A stretch of DNA of 64,000 nt, from positions 186,001-250,000 of the forward strand of contig NZ_LOKW01000001.1 of the NCBI RefSeq assembly GCF_002211305.1, in the 5' to 3' direction. Below the pieces are notes generated by a model that had not been told where the DNA came from, did no database searches, and was given only the letters and a program-made list of their open reading frames with translations. Origin of the DNA: Rhizobium sp. R634. Its GTDB lineage: Bacteria > Pseudomonadota > Alphaproteobacteria > Rhizobiales > Rhizobiaceae. Both the position numbers and the translations under genes were made by a program. This document shows, piece after piece, positions 28,727 through 37,370 of this stretch; the stretch's first letter is position 1, and each line of letters opens with the position of its first letter.

Positions 28727-30432
28727 TGGGCGAACGGCAATTTCCTGATCCAATTTATGACGCAGACTTTTCCGCTCTTTATGGGCTTCCTGCCGATACG
28801 AAAATCGTCGGGCCGCCAATGTCGGGCACCTTGCTCACAAATACGTCCGATGGTCGCAATCCCATCCTTGCATACGATGGTCCTTGGCCACCTCCCAAAC
28901 GAACGGAGGAGAAGTCAGCGGAGCAGCCACGTCCTGCCGCAGCCAACCCTTCACCACCGGAAATCATACCGGATAATAAAGATGCGCTCGCAGTTAGTCT
29001 TTCGCCAGACGTCTGCCGTGCTCCGGACAAGCCCTGTCCTTTCCCGATTTGGGGCAAGGCCGACGATGATACCAACTATTCGCCGGATGTTTTTGCAAAT
29101 GGTGAGCGCATAAAACACCATGAATCAAAATTTTCGCGCTGTTATGGCGACGAACCAGGTACCGGGCTTGGCTGCAAATCAAATACGGTTGGAGACGTCG
29201 TTGAGCCGGTTACTTCTTCACCGATCGTGCATGTCAATGGGAAGCCCGTACAGCGTCACGCGGACCGCTGCACGATGAACAAAGGCAATACTGACGGCGA
29301 ATACTGCTACGTTCGTTCGACAGATGTGAAACCTCCGCCTAATGCGACCGACGGACAAAACAAGGCTTGGTATGACGGCGCGAAGAAAGCTGCCGACGAT
29401 TTCTGGGCCGGAATGAAGGCGACATCGGATGAAGCCGCATTGCTGGATGGGGCTGTAAAAAGGACGGGCGAGTGGATCAACGATCCCTCAAAGATCGTCA
29501 GTGATGCAAAAGGACTCTATGACAGTCTTCCGACTGGCGCTGAGATTTGGCAGGGGGCGCAGAACATCGGATCTGGCCTCTTGCACATGGGCGAGCAGGT
29601 CGTGAATGATCCCATTGGAAGCGCGAAGTCTGCGGGTGGATGGGCCGTCGATCAAGTAGAAGGCGCAATTGATAGCGTCGGGCAGGGATATGAGAAACAC
29701 GGGATGGCCGGTGCCACTGGTGCTGGCGTTGGTGTACTCGCGAGTATTTTCTCTCCAGGCAAAAAGATCAAGGCTCTTAAGCACGCTGGTGAAGCTCTTG
29801 AAGAGGTAGGTGACGCGGCGAGTGCGATTCATAAAGCTGAACGTATTGAAGACGCGGCAGGCGATGCTCACGTCCCCCGGCGGAATAATCCAGGCGAGAG
29901 CACAGATGGCAAGGATGGCGCGCGAGTTACACATAAGCTCCACGTAAGGTGTTTCGAACTGCCAAAAGGCGTTAAGCGCGATGAATTCCGCCGGCAACTC
30001 GAGGAGCAACAGGATACAATCAACAAAATGACCGCGGATGATATGGCGTACGCTCATAAGGTCCTTGATCACGCGCGAGAAGCCTGGGAGGCGAGCGGAA
30101 AAAAGGGACCGTTCACCAATCTGCTGCGTGATGGCAAAGCCCAGGATGCGGTTAGGGCGGATTATCGCAGGTCACTTGAAAGTGCAGGTCTGTCGGAAGC
30201 CGACATTGAAGAGGAGATGTCGCGTGTCAACGCAACCCATTATCTTGACATGATTGCCGGCGGTGACCCAGCAGATCTCGGAATAGGTGGTGGTGCGGAA
30301 AATCAGCGAATCGGCCCAATGTGGGCTCAAAAAGGTCGCGCGGAATCTGTCAAAGAAATGGCGAATAAAATGCGGTCGGAGGGAAAAGCTGGCAGTCTGA
30401 TGGATGTCGAGCTAAAAATTTGCGGCGAGTAG
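28726..30432 (+). CDS. Tde-type T6SS DNase effector (DUF4150 PAAR-like + Ntox15)
   Basis: A 568-residue polymorphic toxin. Residues about 90-205 form a DUF4150/PAAR-like domain with many cysteines (SPDVCRAPDKPCPFPIWG to HADRCTMNKG) that would cap VgrG. The middle (about 325-343, GMAGATGAGVGVLASIF) is Gly-rich and hydrophobic, like a glycine zipper. The C-terminal ~160 residues look like Ntox15: FELPKGVKRDEFRRQLEEQQ, the HxxD motif HYLD (H505, D508), then AGGDP and IGPMW. Ntox15 proteins Tde1 and Tde2 of A. tumefaciens are DNases dependent on HxxD. The start is the ATG overlapping the adaptor stop; a longer frame from 28645 lies over the adaptor. Confidence 0.88.
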   Translation: MGERQFPDPIYDADFSALYGLPADTKIVGPPMSGTLLTNTSDGRNPILAYDGPWPPPKRTEEKSAEQPRPAAANPSPPEIIPDNKDALAVSLSPDVCRAPDKPCPFPIWGKADDDTNYSPDVFANGERIKHHESKFSRCYGDEPGTGLGCKSNTVGDVVEPVTSSPIVHVNGKPVQRHADRCTMNKGNTDGEYCYVRSTDVKPPPNATDGQNKAWYDGAKKAADDFWAGMKATSDEAALLDGAVKRTGEWINDPSKIVSDAKGLYDSLPTGAEIWQGAQNIGSGLLHMGEQVVNDPIGSAKSAGGWAVDQVEGAIDSVGQGYEKHGMAGATGAGVGVLASIFSPGKKIKALKHAGEALEEVGDAASAIHKAERIEDAAGDAHVPRRNNPGESTDGKDGARVTHKLHVRCFELPKGVKRDEFRRQLEEQQDTINKMTADDMAYAHKVLDHAREAWEASGKKGPFTNLLRDGKAQDAVRADYRRSLESAGLSEADIEEEMSRVNATHYLDMIAGGDPADLGIGGGAENQRIGPMWAQKGRAESVKEMANKMRSEGKAGSLMDVELKICGE

Positions 30433-30449
30433 GAATCGAGGTATCGTGA

Positions 30450-31160
30450 ATGGCAATGGACAAGAATTTTTCGGACAGGGTTGCACGCATCGGCTCTCCA
30501 CAGCGATGCATCCCGCTAACTGCCGAGCAAGATGCCCGCCTTTCACGCCATCTGCCCGGTAGCTTTATGGAGTTCTTGCGTACTTTCGGATTTGGCGATT
30601 ATTTTAATCGCAAACTTCAATATTGTGATCCTGCTGAGTTCTCACCGATTCTTGCATTGGTTTTCGAGGCAGATCCTGATTTCAGCCATAAGGATTGTTT
30701 CGTTATCGGCCACTCTGCGTTTGGTCGGCTTGTATGCTGGTCGGAACGCCATGACCACTTCGAGATCGATCTTGTCGACTTGCGTCTGACATCCAGCAAA
30801 CTGGCGCCGACTCAACTGGTGCTCCCGGCACATCTCGCAAATCGGCAAAGGAGCACGGATCCGAATATTCTTGCCCGCTCTCTCTTGCCTTATGAAAGCA
30901 AGGATTACGAGGAGTTCGACGCGCGAGATCAGCCCATGTTCGATCGTTGTCGCGCCATGCATGGTGATCTGGAACGGGCAGAGTGCTATGGCTATTTCCC
31001 CGCAATTGCCACAGTGGGTCTGAACAGTCCACTGCGTGATGTCGAGAACATCAAACGCGTGGCGGCGCTGGAGCATTTTGCCATTCTGGCCCAGTTGGGG
31101 ACGTTCCACCTGATGAGATTGGAGCGAGGGCAATATACATCAGTACGTCCCATCGGATGA
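30450..31160 (+). CDS. GAD-like/DUF1851 immunity protein, Tdi type (copy 1)
   Basis: A 236-residue protein directly after the Ntox15 effector (17-bp gap), as Tdi genes are. The N-terminal half resembles the GAD-like domain (LPGSFMEFLRTFGFGDYFN, then HSAFGRLVCW). The C-terminal half resembles DUF1851 (ECYGYFPAIATVGLNSPL, then HFAILAQLGTFHLM). Such proteins bind and neutralise cognate Tde DNases in the cytoplasm. As the adjacent gene it is the best candidate for the cognate immunity protein. It is AT-richer than the T6SS core genes. Confidence 0.82.
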   Translation: MAMDKNFSDRVARIGSPQRCIPLTAEQDARLSRHLPGSFMEFLRTFGFGDYFNRKLQYCDPAEFSPILALVFEADPDFSHKDCFVIGHSAFGRLVCWSERHDHFEIDLVDLRLTSSKLAPTQLVLPAHLANRQRSTDPNILARSLLPYESKDYEEFDARDQPMFDRCRAMHGDLERAECYGYFPAIATVGLNSPLRDVENIKRVAALEHFAILAQLGTFHLMRLERGQYTSVRPIG

Positions 31161-31274
31161 GTGAGCCGCCCGGCTGATAAAAATGTCGTCCGCTTTTTCG
31201 TTTTCAGAGATTACCATGCCCCGCTTCAATTGTTGTGTCGGCTAAAGTTCGAGGCTCCTTCTGAAGCATAAGAC

Positions 31275-32009
31275 GTGACTGAGAAATCAAATTACAACAT
31301 TTTCGAGATCAACTGGTTCGACGAATTTCTCTCGGCTTACAAGATCGAGAACGTTATTCGTCCGAGTGATGCTAACGTAGAAGCCTACCGCGGCAAGTTG
31401 CCGGATTTTCTTCTCCGTTTCTGGGCAGATCATGGCTGGTGCAGCTGGTCCAACGGTCAGTATTGGCTTTGCGATCCATCCTTGCCCAAGCCGGTGCTGG
31501 ACTATGTCTTTCGCGGCGATCCGGAGCTCGATCCCGAAAAGATGTATGCCTTCGGCTACACCGCCTTTGGGGAAATCGATATCTGGTATGGCGACGCCAT
31601 GATCAGGCTGCACCTCCTGATGAACAAGGTTAGTGTTGATCCTCGCGAGTATGATGAGGAAAACCAGCGTGAATGGACCGACGAAGTTATGCTGGGTCTG
31701 TGTTTTTCAGGGCGTTTCTCACCGGCCACGCCACCATGGGAGGATGAAAATCGGAAAAACATGATGCCTCGAGCTTTGGAAACTCTGGGGCCTCTCACAT
31801 GGGGAGAAATTTACGGCTTTGCGCCTGCGCTTAATCTGGGCGGCCGCAATATTCTGAAGAATCTTCAGAAGATGCCATTGGTCGAGCATCTGGTCTTTTT
31901 GGCGTCAATGGAACCGCCAACCTATTACGACTATGCACCGCCCGCTGAAGGAGAAGGCGGTTTTGGTACAGTGACGCCGCGCCGAACGATCGGGCCACAG
32001 AGCCGATGA
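31275..32009 (+). CDS. GAD-like/DUF1851 immunity-type protein (copy 2)
   Basis: A 244-residue paralogue of the preceding gene. The GAD-like half includes LPDFLLRFWADHGWCSWSNG and GYTAFGEIDIWYG; the DUF1851 half includes LGPLTWGEIYGFAPALNLGG. The start is GTG at 31275 with a weak ribosome site. It is 114 bp from copy 1 and diverged enough that it probably protects against a different Tde allele. It may be an orphan immunity gene kept from an earlier or neighbouring effector. It could instead be the true cognate; sequence alone cannot decide. Confidence 0.78.
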   Translation: MTEKSNYNIFEINWFDEFLSAYKIENVIRPSDANVEAYRGKLPDFLLRFWADHGWCSWSNGQYWLCDPSLPKPVLDYVFRGDPELDPEKMYAFGYTAFGEIDIWYGDAMIRLHLLMNKVSVDPREYDEENQREWTDEVMLGLCFSGRFSPATPPWEDENRKNMMPRALETLGPLTWGEIYGFAPALNLGGRNILKNLQKMPLVEHLVFLASMEPPTYYDYAPPAEGEGGFGTVTPRRTIGPQSR

Positions 32010-32079
32010 GGTCGCGGCTGATAAATTCCGACGAGGCAGAGAGTATTGGTTTATTTTCCAATCGCGGTTTGAAATACGA

Positions 32080-33127
32080 ATGAGCGTAGCGGAGTTTCTT
32101 GAGGCACGAGGCAAGCCCCGGGAAGCAAGGAGAATTTCCGAGGCCGAAGCGGGACAGCGCCATTGAGCGCGTTCCGGAGGACTTGCGAGAGTTCTGTATC
32201 CAACATGGCGTGGGTTATTATGCAAACAGGAACTATTGGTTGTGCACGCCGGCTCTTTTCGAGGGGTTCTCTGGCCAGATACTGACCGCTGTGCCGGAAT
32301 TGAATGCCGATGATCTTGCTGCCTTCGGATATTCAAGCCTGGGAACCATCAATCTTTGGCATAGGAACGGACGGCACTTCATTTTTTCACTCGATGTCGC
32401 GCTGCTGATGGATTTGACAAGCAGAACCCGAACCGATCTCCCGCCCCACGATCTGGAGGAGATCTATCGCGCGGCCGGTGTGGAGATGCCCCACAACGCG
32501 GTCGAGCTGTTTCTGGAGGCAAGGTCTACGCCGGAGGACATCTGGAACATATTGCTGGGGGCAACGAGCGCGGATTCATACAAGGCGATTTATGACGACA
32601 GCGGTAAAGCCCTCACACCGCAGCTCCGTCGGAGCCTGGGTGAGCTTTCGGAGAACGAGATCTATTTCCGAGACAGGAATGCGGCAAGAAATACGGCAGA
32701 TCATTATCAGAAGCTCAAAATTTCCGAGGCCGTCTCGCGCGTGCCTGACGAGATCTACTATTCATTTGCAGTTGAAGTCGGAGGACAGCAGCAAATTGTA
32801 TCTCAAACGATCCCCGCGGGTGTCGTCCGGTAGTTTGTGCCGACGTGCGGTTGCTACAGCGTGGCAGACGTGCGTTCCCCTTCAGGAGCACGTGAAACAT
32901 TGCTGACGTCGACGCGGGTCAAGTCAAAGCGGCAGCTCATGCTCGGCGGTGATGGTGCCGCCAAGGATTTCTCAATCGGCGGCTTCATCGAATATCTCGG
33001 CGTTCTGACGCAGATGGGATCATTTACATTTGAACGCTACGTCGATCCGAAGGAGGGCGGTCGGGGTGCCTTTGGGCATCTCGAAGCTGTTCGTACGATC
33101 GGTCACGACCGTCTGATCGACAATTGA
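32080..33127 (+). pseudogene. degraded third GAD-like/DUF1851 immunity gene
   Basis: From ATG 32080 the frame reads MSVAEFLEARGKPREARRISE and then stops at 32164. The +1 frame continues the similarity without a good start (DLREFCIQHGVGYYANRNYWLC, then FGYSSLGTINLWH) down to a TAG at 32831-32833. The same frame then runs on to 33127, ending in GFIEYLGVLTQMGSFTFE, which matches the ends of copies 1 and 2. One frameshift, one in-frame stop and about 60 extra residues before the tail make it a broken immunity paralogue. A shorter protein from 32099 (TTG) to 32833 is possible but has no good start. Confidence 0.65.
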
Positions 33128-33189
33128 TGCTTAGGTGCACTCCGCACGACTAAGGGACATCTGGCGCCCGCTTTGCTCTCTGGAGGCCA

Positions 33190-34203
33190 ATGGTCGTACC
33201 TGTTAAATTCGTTGTCGCTTGCGCCGCAGCCGACGAAATCTTCGTTATTGCGACGATCCCTGATGAACTGCCGCAGGATGCGGAATTTACCCGCCTTTAT
33301 TACCTGTGCCCGGAAACGGAGGAGGTATGGCACTATCGGGATTGGCCCAACGAGCAGGTGGTGTCGCTAGGCCTGCGACGGCAGCGGGAAGGGAAGAGAC
33401 GCGCAGCCTGCGCTCTGACGGGAGAGGGCGACGTCGAGATCGCGAACTCTGCGGAGGAGATCTATGAAAAAATCTCCGACGCAGGCCTGATGGGAAAGCG
33501 CGCTCTCGGCGCGGTGACACGAATCAGAGAGATCGGTTCTACCTTGTTTGTCTGCGGCAACTACGGGCAGGTCTATCGGCGCGACGAGATCGGTTGGGCG
33601 CCTATCGACAGAGAACTGGCGGAACTCGGCAAAAACGCCCTGAGCCTGCCGTTTCCAGATGCGGCGTCGGTTTCCGATGACATGCTGCGCCAGTTTACGC
33701 AATCGATGCGGCAAGCGCCTAATTTCAATGATATTGATGGCGCAAACGAGACGGATGTCTATGTTTGCGGCAATGGTGGGAACCTCTTTCACTACGACGG
33801 AAAGGCCTGGGCTAAGATCGATACCAAAACAGATGCCATTCTAACCGCGATGCATTGCATCTCAGCAGATGAAGTGCTGGTCGTGGGCGAAGACGGCACT
33901 GTTTTGATCGGCAATGCCCGTGCGGGCTTCCGCAGTTTGGGGGAGTTTTTCCCTGGCGATTACATCTGGTCAGTCCGTAGCTTCCAAGGGAAGATCTATC
34001 TGGGCACCTTGCATGGTCTTTATGTGCTCGAAGGCTCTCGTGTGAGGCTGCTTACGGGCGAAAAGCTGGACGGCAAGACCCAGATCATCAGCCTCGACAG
34101 CGTGTCTGATAACGCTTTGTGGATAGCGACCAACCGCCATGCATTCCGTTACGACGGCAACGCGTTCACATTCTATCAGCATGGCGACAATATCGCGCAC
34201 TGA
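33190..34203 (+). CDS. predicted beta-propeller protein at the end of the effector-immunity cassette
   Basis: A 337-residue protein starting at ATG 33190 after GGAGG. It shows short repeated blades of the form VxVCGNxGxVxxxxGxxW (LFVCGNYGQVYRRDEIGW; VYVCGNGGNLFHYDGKAW; VLVVGEDGTVLIG; IYLGTLHGLYVLEG; LWIATNRHAFRYDG), as in WD40/YVTN-type propellers. There is no signal peptide. It follows the three immunity-type genes on the same strand with similar base composition and may be an additional immunity or accessory protein. No family name could be assigned. Confidence 0.7.
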   Translation: MVVPVKFVVACAAADEIFVIATIPDELPQDAEFTRLYYLCPETEEVWHYRDWPNEQVVSLGLRRQREGKRRAACALTGEGDVEIANSAEEIYEKISDAGLMGKRALGAVTRIREIGSTLFVCGNYGQVYRRDEIGWAPIDRELAELGKNALSLPFPDAASVSDDMLRQFTQSMRQAPNFNDIDGANETDVYVCGNGGNLFHYDGKAWAKIDTKTDAILTAMHCISADEVLVVGEDGTVLIGNARAGFRSLGEFFPGDYIWSVRSFQGKIYLGTLHGLYVLEGSRVRLLTGEKLDGKTQIISLDSVSDNALWIATNRHAFRYDGNAFTFYQHGDNIAH

Positions 34204-34347
34204 CCGCGGCGAGCATGGAAATTTAGATGCTGAGAGCCGGCCTAGCCCCACTCGACCGCCTTCGTCAAGCTTCTCGCCCGATGGCTGGAGAGCTGAACGC
34301 CGCCGCGCACCTTGAACAGTCTTCGGCTGACGGTGTAGCCGGCGTGC

Positions 34348-34914
34348 TTAGCTCTCGAAGCGGGCGAGCATCGTCCTGAGCTGAAGATTTTCGGCGTGGA
34401 GCTGTTCGGCCCGCAGGCTTTTGAGCCGCTTGTTTTCCGCTTCGAGGAAGGCAATGTCCTGTTTGGAAGCCGGAGCGTCTTCGGCTTCGAATTGCGGACG
34501 CGGGTTCGCCTCGACGGTCAAGGCGGATGCGACCGCGGCCGGCTCGCGCTTCGAATATCTGCGCGGCGCGCGCTTCGACGCGGCTGCAGGCTTCGATGCC
34601 GGCTGGCTCTCCTGCGCGGGCACGGTGGCTTCGGCAATCAAGATGGCGGCCTGCTGTTGCGCCGGTTCCGACGGCGCCGCCTCCGCGGCCTTCGCATCGA
34701 TCTGGCCGATGGGGTGTTGGTTCAGCGGCTCGGGCAAGGTGTCGCGGCTTTCGGCGGCGGTTTCGGTTGCGTTGAACGGATGCGGCGACTGGTCCTCCAC
34801 TTCGCGCGCCAGGGCCTTGAAATCCGTGTCGCCCCAGATCGAGGTCGTCCGCGCCTTTGGCTGTCGCCGTCCCGACTTGAATTCGACGACGAATTTCCGC
34901 TGCGGCATTTTCAT
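34348..34914 (-). CDS. hypothetical Ala-rich protein with C-terminal coiled coil
   Basis: A 188-residue protein: a short basic N-terminus (PQRKFVVEFKSGRR, then SIWGDTDFKAL), a long low-complexity Ala/Pro/Glu region probably disordered, and a C-terminal leucine-rich helix (about 153-185) that looks like a coiled coil. The N-terminal block resembles small conserved rhizobial proteins of unknown function as I remember them. An overlapping plus-strand frame lacks recognisable features and is not preferred. It faces the propeller gene (convergent). Either ATG 34914 or 34908 could be the start. Confidence 0.6.
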   Translation of the reverse strand: MKMPQRKFVVEFKSGRRQPKARTTSIWGDTDFKALAREVEDQSPHPFNATETAAESRDTLPEPLNQHPIGQIDAKAAEAAPSEPAQQQAAILIAEATVPAQESQPASKPAAASKRAPRRYSKREPAAVASALTVEANPRPQFEAEDAPASKQDIAFLEAENKRLKSLRAEQLHAENLQLRTMLARFES

Positions 34915-35344
34915 CTATTCTCGGCCTCAAGAAAGCTGTCAAAGCCCGCCGGCGGCGGTGCTGGGTTTCTGTCGGCCGGGGAATATATTGCCGCGTCACG
35001 CGCTTCAACCGACCAACGCGGGAGAAATGCGGATGTCCGCACGTATCCACGGCTCGATCGTGATCAAAATACGCAGGGACTATCCGATCTGCGCGAAAAA
35101 CCGGCCGCTGCGGAGGCAGCGAAGGATTTCCTTAAGCGTTACCGCCTTGGATGAGGCCGGTTTCCGCCACCCGGGCGATCCGGCTCGCTCAGATGTGGCA
35201 CAGGCGCGATAGGTAGGCATATGGAAATACGATATGGTTCATAGCGGTTTTGCTCTCATGCTTTGCTGCGGCTCTCGCCGCAACGGTGCTTTGCTCTAGG
35301 GCTTGGCGCGCATGGTCGAGACAACGAATGGCCGGGGGCGGGAT
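34915..35344. other. intergenic region without a recognised gene
   Basis: About 430 bp between the divergent small genes. A short frame starting ATG 35033 encodes about 59 basic residues with no recognisable features or ribosome site. No terminator, repeat or consensus promoter was identified. Confidence 0.5.
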
Positions 35345-35851
35345 ATGACCGTGAACCCGGTCCCGGATCCGGATCAGAAAGCCAGATTCTGCGCTGAAAT
35401 CGCGGCCTTGGTGCCTGCCGTCATGAGCGGTGATCTGACGGTGCGCATGAGCGCCGACTATGCGGATGCGGATCTTCGCCGCTCGGCAGCTGTTCTCAAT
35501 GAGCTGATTGCGTCGATCGACGACAACCTCTGCGATTTCAATGCGGCGATGGCCGCTCTCGCTCACGGAGATCTCCATGCAGGCATGCGGGACAAACATC
35601 GCGGCGCATTTGGGCAACTGCAGAAGAACTTCAATCTCGCCTTGGTGACGATCCGTACGGTGCTCGGGGAACGAGGTTCGGATCGGTTTACGGACAGGGC
35701 CACGAAATTCCGCCGGATGCTGGCGGGCTCCGGCTCGACCGAGCTCGCTTACGAAGTCAGGGCCTCCGACGAGGATTCGCGGCCGATTCCTTCGCCGCCC
35801 CATGATCTCTGGCTGAAGCTTGCCGAGGCGCTGGCCCGCTTCTCGGTCTGA
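35345..35851 (+). CDS. soluble orphan HAMP-like protein
   Basis: A 168-residue protein with two HAMP-like helical modules: LVPAVMSGDLTVRMSADY followed by VLNELIASID, and FNAAMAALAHGDLHAGM followed by GQLQKNFNLALVTIRTVL. These resemble the HAMP and post-HAMP linkers of methyl-accepting chemotaxis proteins. There is no membrane segment, no MCP signalling tip and no kinase domain. The C-terminal 60 residues are unique. ATG 35345, after a G-rich site, is preferred to ATG 35312. It may be a stand-alone signalling adaptor or a fragment of a former MCP. Confidence 0.6.
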   Translation: MTVNPVPDPDQKARFCAEIAALVPAVMSGDLTVRMSADYADADLRRSAAVLNELIASIDDNLCDFNAAMAALAHGDLHAGMRDKHRGAFGQLQKNFNLALVTIRTVLGERGSDRFTDRATKFRRMLAGSGSTELAYEVRASDEDSRPIPSPPHDLWLKLAEALARFSV

Positions 35852-35901
35852 GCGGACCCGCGCCACAACGGAATAACCATTGCGGCGCGGTGGCGCCTCC
35901 C

Positions 35902-37347
35902 TCAGAAGGGATAGTGTTGGGCGGAATCCTCCACCGTGATCCAGCGCAGGTCGGTGAATTCGGCGATCGCCGCCTTGCCGCCGAAACGGCCGTAGCCGCT
36001 GCCTTTGACGCCGCCGAAGGGCATCTGTGCCTCGTCATGCAGTGTCGGCCCATTGATGTGGCAAATGCCGGATTCGATCCGTGCCGCAACCGCCATCGCC
36101 CGCTGGACGTCGCGGCTGAAAACGGCGGACGACAGGCCGTATTCGGTGTCGTTGGCAATACGGATCGCTTCCTCTTCGCCGGAGACGCGAATGATCGGCT
36201 TGACCGGCCCGAAGGATTCTTCCGCATAGACGCGCATTTCAGGTGTGACGCGATCGAGCAGCGTCGCCTCGACGACAGTGCCCGAGCGCTTGCCGCCAGC
36301 CACGAGTTTTGCGCCCTTGGCCGTCGCATCGGCGATCAGCCCTTCCATTTTCTTGGCGGCGTCGAGGCTGATCAGCGAACCGAGCACGACATGGCCGCGC
36401 GGGTCGCCGGCCGGCAGTTGGCTGGCGCGGGCGGCGAGTTTGGCGACGAACTCATCGGCGATCGCCTCGTCGACGATGATCCGCTCCGTCGACATGCAGA
36501 TCTGGCCCTGATGCATGAAGGCGCCGAAGATTGCGGCATTGACGGCGCCGTCGATATCGGCGTCGTCGAGAATGACGAGCGGCGCCTTGCCGCCGAGTTC
36601 GAGAAGGGCGGGCTTGAGATATTTGCCGCAGGTCTCCGCGATGATCCTGCCGACCTTGGTCGAACCGGTGAAATTGACGCGCTTGACGGCGGGATGGGCG
36701 ATCAGCGCGGCAACGATTTCAGGCGCATCCTCCGGTGCGTTGGTGAGGACGTTGATGACGCCGGCGGGAAGGCCTGCTTCGGTCAGCGCCGTGGCGATCA
36801 GCCGGTGGGTGCCGGGGCACTGCTCGGATGCCTTGAGGATGACGGTGTTGCCGCAGGCGATCGGCATGGCGATGGCGCGGGTGGCGAGAATGACGGGTGC
36901 ATTCCAGGGGGCGATGGCGAGGCACACGCCGGCTGCCTGGCGAACGCCCATCGCGAGCGTGCCCGGCTTGTCGGAGGGAATGATTTCGCCTGATATCTGC
37001 GTCGTCATGGCGCCGGCCTCGCGCAGGATATTGGCGGCGAGCATGACGTTGAAGCCGGCCCAGGGCGCGGTCGCGCCCGTCTCCTCGATCATCAGCCGGG
37101 TGAACTCGCCGGCCTTGGCATCCATGATGTCGGCCGCCTTCATCAGGATGGTGCGGCGCTGGCCGGGGCCGGTCTTCGACCAGGCGGCGAAGGCGGCGGA
37201 AGCGGCGTCGACGGCGGCGGCGACATCTTCCAGGCTTGCGGCGGCGGCGCGGCTGGCGAGCTTCTCGGTGAACGGATCGAGGCGGTCATAGGTCCGGCCG
37301 CCGGAGGCCGCGCGGTCCGCGCCGTTTATGAGCAGGGAAATATTCAT
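35902..37347 (-). CDS. NAD-dependent aldehyde dehydrogenase, vanillin/aromatic aldehyde type (copy 1)
   Basis: A 481-residue ALDH. It has NAD-binding segments (APWNAPVIL, KASEQCPGTH, FTGSTKVGR), the general base in LLELGGKAPL and the catalytic cysteine in GQICMSTERI. The overall pattern is that of vanillin, salicylaldehyde or benzaldehyde dehydrogenases. It is the last gene of the eight-gene minus-strand operon, 23 bp after the SDR gene, with a GAGGAG site. The likely role is oxidation of an aromatic aldehyde such as vanillin or coniferaldehyde to its acid. The exact substrate is inferred from context. It is strongly similar to the operon's first gene. Confidence 0.85.
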   Translation of the reverse strand: MNISLLINGADRAASGGRTYDRLDPFTEKLASRAAAASLEDVAAAVDAASAAFAAWSKTGPGQRRTILMKAADIMDAKAGEFTRLMIEETGATAPWAGFNVMLAANILREAGAMTTQISGEIIPSDKPGTLAMGVRQAAGVCLAIAPWNAPVILATRAIAMPIACGNTVILKASEQCPGTHRLIATALTEAGLPAGVINVLTNAPEDAPEIVAALIAHPAVKRVNFTGSTKVGRIIAETCGKYLKPALLELGGKAPLVILDDADIDGAVNAAIFGAFMHQGQICMSTERIIVDEAIADEFVAKLAARASQLPAGDPRGHVVLGSLISLDAAKKMEGLIADATAKGAKLVAGGKRSGTVVEATLLDRVTPEMRVYAEESFGPVKPIIRVSGEEEAIRIANDTEYGLSSAVFSRDVQRAMAVAARIESGICHINGPTLHDEAQMPFGGVKGSGYGRFGGKAAIAEFTDLRWITVEDSAQHYPF

Positions 37348-37370
37348 CGGGGATCTCCTCAGAAACAGAA

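Noticed and set aside
34421..35212. 263-codon plus-strand frame opposite the Ala-rich hypothetical gene
   Set aside because: The minus-strand protein has a coherent basic start and coiled-coil end; the plus frame looks like its shadow running into non-coding DNA.
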